A stretch of 64,000 nucleotides of DNA. Source: Streptomyces sp. NBC_01306. Its GTDB lineage: Bacteria > Actinomycetota > Actinomycetes > Streptomycetales > Streptomycetaceae. Made by a program: the position numbers and the translations under genes. Of the stretch, positions 1-8,162 are shown piece after piece; positions within the stretch are counted from its first letter, which is position 1, and every line of letters begins with the position of its first letter. The stretch is taken from the NCBI RefSeq assembly GCF_026340465.1, contig NZ_JAPEPC010000001.1:5151001-5215000 (forward strand), read 5' to 3'. The notes under the pieces were generated by a model, which saw only the letters and a list, made by a program, of their open reading frames with translations, did no database searches and was not told the DNA's origin.

Positions 1-1
1 C

Positions 2-484
2 GCGATCGTGGCGTCCGACCTCAGCCGGGCGGCGACCACCGCCCGTGAGCTCGGGGCCGTGACCGGCCAGGACATCACGTACGACGCCGCCCTGCGCGAG
101 ACGTACGCGGGCAGCTGGCAGGGGCTCACGCACGACGAGATCATGGCGAGCTTCGGCGAGCAGTACGCGGCGTGGAAGCGCGGCGAGCCCGTGCGGCGCG
201 GCGGCGGCGAACTGGAGTCCGAGGTCGCCGACCGGGCCGCCCCGGTGGTCCTCGCCCATGCCGACGCGCTGCCCGACGACGGGACGCTCGTCGTCGTCAG
301 CCACGGCGGCACCATCCGCACCACCATCGGCCGGCTCCTCGGTCTGGAGTCGCGCCACTGGGAGAGCCTGGGCGGGCTCTCCAACTGCTGCTGGTCGGTA
401 CTGGGCGAGGGCGCCCGCGGCTGGCGGCTGCTTGAGCACAACGCCGGGACCCTCCCCGAGCCGGTGCTCGGCGACGACGACTGA
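2..484 (+). CDS. Histidine phosphatase family protein (5' end outside window)
   Basis: This is the C-terminal part of a phosphoglycerate-mutase-like phosphatase; the reading frame is open from base 2, so the gene begins before the window and the N-terminal RHG catalytic motif is not visible. Seen here are the ETYAGSWQGLTHDEI segment, which holds the acidic catalytic residue of the family, and VVVSHGGTIRTTIG, which holds the second catalytic histidine. Such enzymes act on small phosphoesters or phosphoproteins through a phosphohistidine intermediate; the substrate cannot be told from sequence. It is followed by a tRNA-Ala gene in the same orientation. Confidence 0.88.
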   Translation, partial: AIVASDLSRAATTARELGAVTGQDITYDAALRETYAGSWQGLTHDEIMASFGEQYAAWKRGEPVRRGGGELESEVADRAAPVVLAHADALPDDGTLVVVSHGGTIRTTIGRLLGLESRHWESLGGLSNCCWSVLGEGARGWRLLEHNAGTLPEPVLGDDD

Positions 485-512
485 GCACCCCGTGAGGGGC
501 GTCCGGGCGGAT

Positions 513-542
513 TTCACTTTCCGGCTGGTCGCAGGCTAAAGT
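513..542 (+). promoter_or_regulatory. Possible promoter of the first tRNA-Ala gene
   Basis: A TAAAGT hexamer at 537-542 lies about 50 bases before the tRNA, with a weak TTCACT hexamer 18 bases upstream (513-518). The fit to the vegetative consensus is only fair, so this is a tentative call based on position. Confidence 0.35.
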
Positions 543-595
543 TCTTCTTGTTCGCGCCGCAGGACGCAGAGAATGCAGCGAGCGAAGCGAACAGC

Positions 596-668
596 GGGGC
601 TATAGCTCAGTTGGTAGAGCGCCTGCATGGCATGCAGGAGGTCAGGAGTTCAATTCTCCTTAGCTCCA
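596..668 (+). tRNA. tRNA-Ala (anticodon GGC)
   Basis: The 73-base sequence folds as a cloverleaf. The acceptor stem is GGGGCTA with TAGCTCC and discriminator A. The anticodon stem is CCTGC/GCAGG around the seven-base loop ATGGCAT, giving anticodon GGC, which reads GCC and GCU alanine codons. The T arm contains the standard GTTCAAT. The 3' CCA is not encoded. An identical copy lies at 1324-1396. Confidence 0.97.
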
Positions 669-699
669 CAGTCGGAAGCTCCGGATTCGGAGCAAGGAG

Positions 700-731
700 A
701 AATCCCGTCCCCATCAGGGGGCGGGATTTTT
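700..731 (+). terminator. Intrinsic terminator after the first tRNA-Ala
   Basis: AAATCCCGTCCCC (700-712) pairs with GGGGGCGGGATTT (717-729) around the loop ATCA, followed by a run of five T (727-731). This is a strong factor-independent terminator 30 bases after the tRNA. Confidence 0.85.
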
Positions 732-848
732 CGTCCGCCCGTCCGCCCCCGGCTTGTCCGTCCGCCCGAACGCCGCTGCCCCTCTTGCGGGGCCATGGCA
801 GAATCGGAGCGCCGGAGGGACGCCGGCCCGGAGGGAGGGGAGAGCGCG

Positions 849-1001
849 ATGCCCGCGAGCATGCTCGATCGCGTTCACGCCCTGGCCAACGAGGCGAAGA
901 CCCGCACTCGCCCCCGCCACCGGGACCCGCTCAACTGCCCCTCGCTGTCCGTCCGTCCGGCCTTTCCCGAGCGCCCGCCCCGCGGCCACAGCTGGAGCTG
1001 A
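849..1001 (+). CDS. Small hypothetical protein (50 aa)
   Basis: A 50-residue reading frame starts with ATG at 849, preceded at a good distance by a purine-rich GGGAGGGGAG ribosome site (about 834-843), and stops at 999-1001, three bases before the next start codon. The predicted product begins MPASMLDRVHALANEAKTRT and is basic and proline/arginine-rich towards its end. I do not recognise a family. The strong ribosome site and tight spacing to the downstream gene are the support; the sequence alone does not prove it is translated. Confidence 0.35.
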   Translation: MPASMLDRVHALANEAKTRTRPRHRDPLNCPSLSVRPAFPERPPRGHSWS

Positions 1002-1004
1002 CTG

Positions 1005-1238
1005 ATGGGTGCACACAGGAGGAAATGCGACTGGTGCGGCAGTGGTACGCCCATCGTCAGGGACATGGATCCGGTCAACGCGGACTACCAGTACTGGTGC
1101 GAGGAGTGCGCGCGGGCGCTGATCATAAAGGGCGACCCGATCGAGACCTACCGTGAGCTGGAGGGGGAGCCGATCTACGGCCGGCTCCTGGAGGAGCACT
1201 GCACGCTCAAGCGGTTCTACTCCTTCGCCACCGCCTGA
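1005..1238 (+). CDS. Conserved small cysteine-rich protein, possible zinc-ribbon
   Basis: The 77-residue product has two cysteine pairs, CDWC near residue 8 and CEEC near residue 32, spaced as in a small zinc ribbon, and a further Cys near residue 66. The middle is acidic and the C-terminus ends in KRFYSFATA. ATG at 1005 is used; the AGGAGG after it falls inside the coding region. It sits between the two identical tRNA-Ala genes. Zinc binding is inferred only from the CxxC pairs; the function is unknown. Confidence 0.7.
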   Translation: MGAHRRKCDWCGSGTPIVRDMDPVNADYQYWCEECARALIIKGDPIETYRELEGEPIYGRLLEEHCTLKRFYSFATA

Positions 1239-1251
1239 CCGCGGAACGGAT

Positions 1252-1280
1252 TTGGCGGAGCAACGGGGGACCGGTAATGT
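1252..1280 (+). promoter_or_regulatory. Promoter of the second tRNA-Ala gene
   Basis: TTGGCG (1252-1257) and TAATGT (1275-1280) are separated by exactly 17 bases, close to the vegetative (HrdB-type) consensus, and lie about 44 bases before the tRNA. It begins just past the stop codon of the small cysteine-rich gene. Confidence 0.6.
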
Positions 1281-1323
1281 TGGCGGAGCCGAGGGGGCAA
1301 CCCCGCAGAACGGCCGACAGTAC

Positions 1324-1396
1324 GGGGCTATAGCTCAGTTGGTAGAGCGCCTGCATGGCATGCAGGAGGTCAGGAGTTCAATTCTCCTTAGCTCCA
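1324..1396 (+). tRNA. tRNA-Ala (anticodon GGC), second identical copy
   Basis: This gene is base-for-base identical over 73 bases to the tRNA-Ala at 596-668, with the same GGC anticodon and no encoded CCA. Upstream and downstream sequences differ between the copies, and each has its own terminator, so they are separate transcription units. Confidence 0.97.
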
Positions 1397-1419
1397 CAGT
1401 GAGACCTCAGGTGAGGTCG

Positions 1420-1458
1420 ACAGAAGCGGGTCATCCGAATCGGATGGCCCGCTTCTGT
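1420..1458 (+). terminator. Terminator after the second tRNA-Ala
   Basis: ACAGAAGCGGG (1420-1430) and CATCCG (1432-1437) pair with CGGATG (1441-1446) and CCCGCTTCTGT (1448-1458) around AAT, with one unpaired base per side. The stem is 17 bp long and followed by GTGTG rather than a T run. A smaller hairpin GACCTC/GAGGTC lies at 1403-1418. Confidence 0.75.
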
Positions 1459-1556
1459 GTGTGCGGCCACCTTCCGCGTGTGCGCGGCCCGCTCCGTGCC
1501 GCCGCCGCAGCCAGGTGTCCGCGCGGGCCGTACGGTGCCTGCGGTACCCTGACGCC

Positions 1557-1595
1557 ATGCGTGCCGTACGCCTCCTGCTTAGTGAGCCGCGCTGA
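1557..1595 (+). CDS. Leucine-rich leader peptide of leuS
   Basis: A 12-codon frame encodes MRAVRLLLSEPR, with three successive leucine codons (CTC CTG CTT, 1572-1580). It lies 139 bases before leuS, and its stop codon is inside the left arm of a long hairpin (1586-1639) that is followed at once by an intrinsic terminator. Peptides with a run of the regulated amino acid ahead of a terminator are the hallmark of ribosome-mediated attenuation. Leucine starvation would stall ribosomes here and change RNA folding. The assignment is inferred from layout, not measured. Confidence 0.75.
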   Translation: MRAVRLLLSEPR

Positions 1596-1665
1596 TCAGT
1601 CCCGACCGATGAAGTGTCCCCGGTCGGCATCAGCGCGGCGTCCCCTCCTGTGCGAGGGGCTTTTT
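1586..1665 (+). promoter_or_regulatory. leuS leader hairpin and attenuator-terminator
   Basis: GCCGCGCTGAT (1586-1596) pairs perfectly with ATCAGCGCGGC (1629-1639); inside it CCGACC (1602-1607) pairs with GGTCGG (1622-1627). Two bases later CCCCTC (1642-1647) pairs with GAGGGG (1654-1659), followed by C and five T (1661-1665), a compact intrinsic terminator. The leader ribosome would overlap the first hairpin when it reaches the stop codon at 1593-1595. The CCCC in the hairpin loop (1618-1621) could compete for the GGGG of the terminator; that part is speculation. Confidence 0.72.
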
Positions 1666-1734
1666 CGTTTGGTGCCACAGGCACCACAGCCATGAGGATC
1701 GCGGGCAGAGACGACCGATGGAGCTTTGAGGATC

Positions 1735-4648
<2,914 letters not shown>

Positions 4649-4650
<2 letters not shown>

Positions 4651-4815
4651 TCGGAGCTGATCCGGGCTGGTCCGGGCTGATCTGGGCTGATCTGGCTTGT
4701 TGTCGGTCCGATCAGGCCTGGTCCGGTCTGATCGAGGCTGGTCTGGTCTGATCGAGGCTGGTCTGGTCTGATCAAGGCTGGTCCAGTCTGATCGGGGCTG
4801 GTCCGGCCTGATCGG
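4649..4815 (+). repeat. GATC/GGTC tandem repeat after leuS (10/20-bp period)
   Basis: From 4649 GATC or GGTC recurs every 10 bases (4649, 4659, 4669, 4679, 4689). From 4707 five 20-base units of the form TCTGATCGAGGCTGGTCTGG follow (4707, 4727, 4747, 4767, 4787) plus a partial sixth. Two units are identical; the others differ at one to four positions. No reading frame or clean hairpin explains it. It fills the gap between leuS and the next gene. Confidence 0.85.
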
Positions 4816-4929
4816 CGCGGGAAGCCCCGGGGTTTCCCCTACGGGCAGGTTGGGGGTTCTGATGGAACCCTCAGCCTGCCCTTTCCGTTTACCGTGGAGG
4901 TATCGAGTCCGACAACCGAGGGACGCTCC

Positions 4930-5697
4930 ATGGAAGCCGTGATCCTGATCCTGGTGCTGCTGTTCCTCGTCTTCGTCGGCGTGGGGGCGTACGCGGCGGT
5001 CAAGGTGGTGGGAGCCGCGAGGCGGAGCGTGGACCGGACGATTTCGCAGGCCCGGCGCACCGTCGAGGACACCACGCTGCGGGCGAAGAGCTACGGCCAG
5101 CCGGGCGCCGCGGGAGAGGTGGCGCAGCTGAGGCTCTCGCTGCGCACGTCGATGCGGGCCACTCAGGACGCCCTGCACGCGGGCGTGGCCGAGGACGAGT
5201 CGCTGCGCGAGACGCTGGGCCTCTTCGAGCGGCTCAGCGCGCACGGCCTGGAGCTGGATGCTGAGCTGCGGCGGCTGGAGCGGGAGCCGGACAAGACCGG
5301 GCTCAGGCAGCGGCTGCCGGCCCTCCGGGAACGCACGGAGCAGATCACGCACTCGGCGGATGCGCTGCGCTGGGCGGCCCGGGACCGGGCGCGGAAGTTC
5401 GCCGACGACGATCTGATCGCGCTGAACGAGCAGATCGATGTGGAGGCGGGGGCGCTGCGGCACTGGACGACACCGGCGGCCGACGGGCATCCGCAGGGGC
5501 GGGCAGAGAGGGCCGGTTCCGGTTCCGATTCCGGTTCGCCGGCCGACTCGGGGTCCTGGTCCTCGGCCGGTGAAGGGGCCGCCGGTGCGAGCGACGCCGG
5601 ACACCGGGCCGCGCCCGACGCGATCACCGGCAGGGACCCGAACCGACAGCAGCGCTACCCGTGGCAGAAAGCTGCGCGCCCGGAGAGCACCACCTGA
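4930..5697 (+). CDS. Membrane-anchored coiled-coil hypothetical protein
   Basis: The 255-residue product starts MEAVILILVLLFLVFVGVGA, a single N-terminal membrane segment (residues 2-23). It is followed by a helical, charged region rich in Arg, Glu and Leu (about residues 35-180) likely to form coiled coil. A low-complexity Gly/Ser/Asp tail ends in a basic stretch. ATG 4930 is chosen because GAGGGA sits at 4917-4922; an in-frame GTG at 4894 would add 12 residues. The next frame begins directly at its stop codon, so it may be co-transcribed with the DegV gene. I do not recognise a named family. Confidence 0.75.
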   Translation: MEAVILILVLLFLVFVGVGAYAAVKVVGAARRSVDRTISQARRTVEDTTLRAKSYGQPGAAGEVAQLRLSLRTSMRATQDALHAGVAEDESLRETLGLFERLSAHGLELDAELRRLEREPDKTGLRQRLPALRERTEQITHSADALRWAARDRARKFADDDLIALNEQIDVEAGALRHWTTPAADGHPQGRAERAGSGSDSGSPADSGSWSSAGEGAAGASDAGHRAAPDAITGRDPNRQQRYPWQKAARPESTT

Positions 5698-5703
5698 GTG
5701 ACC

Positions 5704-5840
5704 GTCGAAAGCACCTCAGGCACGGGGACAGGCGCGGGTACGGGCACCGGCGCGGGTACGAGTACCGGCACAGGCACGGATTCCGCCGGCTCTTCCGGTT
5801 CCGCTGGTTCCGCTGACGAGTCCGCCGGTTCCGCTGACGA
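5704..5840 (+). repeat. Simple-sequence region upstream of the DegV gene
   Basis: Short units such as GGCACCGGCGCGGGTACG and TCCGGTTCCGCTGGTTCC repeat imperfectly. The stretch is open in frame with the DegV gene from GTG 5698 and would encode a Gly/Thr then Ser/Ala tail. It contains none of the DegV fold, so I treat it as a repeat region or a variable N-terminal extension. Confidence 0.6.
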
Positions 5841-5886
5841 GGGGTCGCACTGCCGGGCCGCCGCACCTGCGGGTAATCTCCGGCTC

Positions 5887-6732
5887 ATGTCCCGCCATGT
5901 CGCGATCGTGACCGATTCCACGGCCTACCTGCCGCAGCAGACCCTGGCGCGGCACAACATCACAGCGGTGCCGCTGACGGTGGTCCTCGGAGACCGGGCC
6001 CTGGAGGACGGTACGGAGACCTCGGCCCGCGCCCTGGCGCTGGCGCTGCAGAAGCGGCGTTCGGTGACCACGTCCCGGCCCGGCCCTGAGGTGTTCGCCG
6101 CCACCTACCGGGCGGCAGCCGACGCGGGTGCGAGCGGAATCGTCTCGCTCCATCTGTCGTCCGAGTTCTCCGGTACGTACGACGCCGCGGTGCTGGCGGC
6201 GCGGGACGCCCCCGTCCCGGTCCGCGTGGTCGACACCGGCATGGTCGCCATGGCCCTCGGCTTCTGCGCGCTCTCCGCGGCCGGGACGGCCGGGTCGGGC
6301 GGTTCGCTGGACGAGGCGGTGGCGGCCGCGGAGAAGTGCGCCGGGGGGATGTCCGCGTACTTCTACGTGGACACGCTGGACTATCTGCGCCGCGGAGGCC
6401 GGATCGGCGCCGCACAGGCACTGCTCGGCTCGGCTCTCGCGGTGAAGCCGTTGCTGCAACTCGACGGTGGCCGTATCGAGATGCTGGAGAAGGTACGGAC
6501 GGCCTCGAAGGCGATTGCCCGGCTGGAGGAGATTGCCGCCGACCGGGCGGGGGACGGCCAGGTGGACATCGCGGTGCACCATCTGGCGGCACCCGAGAGG
6601 GCGGCCGCACTCGCGGAGCGACTGCGGGAACGGGTGCCGGGGCTTGTGGACCTGCACGTCAGCGAGGTCGGCGCGGTCATCGGCGCACATACGGGCCCTG
6701 GGCTGCTCGGGGTTGTGGTCTCGCCCCGCTGA
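5887..6732 (+). CDS. DegV family fatty-acid-binding protein
   Basis: The 281-residue product begins MSRHVAIVTDSTAYLP, the standard DegV opening, and continues with TSRPGPEVFAATYRAA, SGIVSLHLSSEFSGTY and FYVDTLDYLRRGGRIG, all typical of the family. DegV (FakB-type) proteins bind a fatty acid and present it to a fatty acid kinase in the families where this has been studied; a role here is inferred from homology. ATG 5887 is chosen because the family fold starts there. The frame is also open upstream to GTG 5698 through low-complexity sequence, which could be a strain-specific N-terminal extension. Confidence 0.9.
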   Translation: MSRHVAIVTDSTAYLPQQTLARHNITAVPLTVVLGDRALEDGTETSARALALALQKRRSVTTSRPGPEVFAATYRAAADAGASGIVSLHLSSEFSGTYDAAVLAARDAPVPVRVVDTGMVAMALGFCALSAAGTAGSGGSLDEAVAAAEKCAGGMSAYFYVDTLDYLRRGGRIGAAQALLGSALAVKPLLQLDGGRIEMLEKVRTASKAIARLEEIAADRAGDGQVDIAVHHLAAPERAAALAERLRERVPGLVDLHVSEVGAVIGAHTGPGLLGVVVSPR

Positions 6733-6735
6733 GTG

Positions 6736-6840
6736 GATCTCTCGGCCGGATCCGCTGAGTTGATCTGCTGTGTTGATCTGGCTGGGTCGATCTATTGGGC
6801 GGATCTGCTGAGTGGATCTGCGAGTTGATCTGCTGGGCGG
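6736..6840 (+). repeat. 13-bp GATC tandem repeat between degV and comEA
   Basis: GATC occurs at 6736, 6749, 6762, 6775, 6789, 6802, 6815 and 6827, that is every 12 to 14 bases, in units resembling GATCTGCTGAGTT. Eight units follow the DegV stop codon directly. The gap then continues to the comEA start with a TTATCCACA at 6869-6877. Confidence 0.85.
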
Positions 6841-6868
6841 ACCGGAGGCGCTCGTTCGGGTGGCCGTG

Positions 6869-6877
6869 TTATCCACA
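6869..6877 (+). other. DnaA-box-like sequence
   Basis: TTATCCACA matches the general bacterial DnaA box. It is a single copy about 70 bases before comEA and is not part of an origin cluster. It may be chance. Confidence 0.3.
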
Positions 6878-6947
6878 AGTTCCGGTGTTTCCACCGTAAT
6901 TGACCTTGATCAGCAAGGTTGTGCCGATCTCTCTACTGTCTCGTGGC

Positions 6948-8162
6948 ATGACTTCCCGCACGCTCACGTCACGTTCCGCGACCAGCGGTCCCGGCCGGGC
7001 TCCGGCATCGGACGGCCGCACCCGTCACACCGGCTCGCGCCGCCGTATCCGGCTCAGGTATGCGCGGACGGTGCCGGACGCGGCGCTGCGCCTCCGCGCG
7101 GATGCGCTCCTTCCCGCGCGGTCGGCTGCTTCGGTCGCTCCGGTGGATGTGACGGCCCGATCCAGTAGGCCAGTTGCAGCGGACCAGGTGGGCGAGGCCG
7201 GCCGACCGGGTGGTGGGGTGCCTGGTGGTGATGAGCGGGACCGTGGGGTGCCGGGTGGTGGCGTGCCCGGTGGTGATGAGCGGGAACGTGGGGTGCCGGG
7301 TGGTGGCGTGCCCGGTGATGGTGTGCCGAATGGTGATGTGCCGCTTGGTGGTGCGCCCGGCAGTGGTGCCCCGGCTCCCGGCCGCATGGGCGCGGCGGTG
7401 GCCCGGGTGGGGGAGGCCCTGCGGGAGCGGCTGCCGCTCTGGGTACAGGCGCGCTGCGGGCTGACGCCCCGGACGCTCGCCGCTCTCGCGGTCGTGCTCG
7501 TCGTGGCAGCGGCTCTCGCCGCCCAGCACTTCTGGGCCGGGCGCCCGCGTTCCGTTCCGGCGCCCGCCGTGGTCAGCGCGGGTCTGCCCGCCGCCGGACC
7601 ACGGCCCGCCGGGGAGCAGCCGCCGTCCGGGCCGCACCCGTCCCCGGAACCGCCGCCGTCCGGACCGCTGCCGCCCGGGACGGGGCCCACGCACCCCGGG
7701 GCGGCCGCCGCGCGGATCGTCGTCGATGTGAGCGGCAAGGTCCGGCGCCCGGGAATCCAGCGGCTGCCCGCCGGATCGAGGGTGACCGACGCGTTACGGG
7801 CGGCGGGCGGGGTGAAGGACGGTACGGACACGTCGGGGCTCAACCAGGCCCGGGTGCTCACGGACGGCGAACAGGTGGTGGTCGGCGGCCCGCCCGTTCC
7901 GTCGGACACGGCAGCGGGAGGCACCGGCAGCGGTGCGGGTGGCCCCGGTGTCCCCGCCGCGTCCACCACGGGACCGGTCAGCCTCAGCAGCGCCACCGTC
8001 GAGCAGCTGGACACCCTGCCCGGTGTCGGCCCGGTACTGGCGCAGCACATCATCGACTACCGCACGGAGCACGGCGGGTTCACATCCGTCGATGAGCTCC
8101 GGCAGGTCACCGGCATCGGCGACCGGCGCTACTCCGACCTCCAGCCCCTCGTACGGCCATGA
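6948..8162 (+). CDS. comEA: ComEA-family helix-hairpin-helix DNA-binding protein
   Basis: The 404-residue protein has a basic, disordered N-terminus, a Gly/Val/Pro repeat (about residues 85-140), a membrane segment TLAALAVVLVVAAALAA (about 180-200) and a Pro-rich linker. An SLBB domain follows (SGKVRRPGIQRLPAGS), and the protein ends in a helix-hairpin-helix region with LPGVGPVLAQHIIDYR and VTGIGDRRY. ComEA proteins bind double-stranded DNA at the cell surface for uptake. ATG 6948 is chosen; upstream in-frame TTG codons lack support. Its last codons overlap comEC by four bases. Codon 283 (7794-7796) is TTA, which is rare in this GC-rich genome. Confidence 0.88.
   Translation: MTSRTLTSRSATSGPGRAPASDGRTRHTGSRRRIRLRYARTVPDAALRLRADALLPARSAASVAPVDVTARSSRPVAADQVGEAGRPGGGVPGGDERDRGVPGGGVPGGDERERGVPGGGVPGDGVPNGDVPLGGAPGSGAPAPGRMGAAVARVGEALRERLPLWVQARCGLTPRTLAALAVVLVVAAALAAQHFWAGRPRSVPAPAVVSAGLPAAGPRPAGEQPPSGPHPSPEPPPSGPLPPGTGPTHPGAAAARIVVDVSGKVRRPGIQRLPAGSRVTDALRAAGGVKDGTDTSGLNQARVLTDGEQVVVGGPPVPSDTAAGGTGSGAGGPGVPAASTTGPVSLSSATVEQLDTLPGVGPVLAQHIIDYRTEHGGFTSVDELRQVTGIGDRRYSDLQPLVRP
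7205..7360 (+). repeat. In-frame 45-bp repeat in comEA
   Basis: The 15-residue unit PGGGVPGGDERDRGV occurs twice, the second copy with one change, and is followed by a shorter decayed unit ending near VPLGG. At DNA level the copies are nearly identical, so expansion looks recent. It lies before the membrane segment. Confidence 0.8.

Noticed and set aside
548..1156. Plus-strand frame running through the first tRNA-Ala
   Set aside because: It crosses a tRNA gene and a terminator.
1153..1695. Plus-strand frame running through the second tRNA-Ala and the leuS leader
   Set aside because: It covers a tRNA, a terminator and the attenuator; not a protein gene.
4707..4815. CRISPR-like or origin-like iterons after leuS
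   Set aside because: No spacers, no replication gene nearby and no origin context; a tandem repeat is the simpler reading.
5698..5886. N-terminal extension of the DegV protein from GTG 5698
   Set aside because: It encodes only low-complexity Gly/Thr/Ser; the DegV fold starts at 5887. I keep it as a repeat, not as certain coding sequence.
6869..6877. Replication origin signal (DnaA box TTATCCACA)
   Set aside because: Single copy; no dnaA, dnaN or cluster of boxes nearby.
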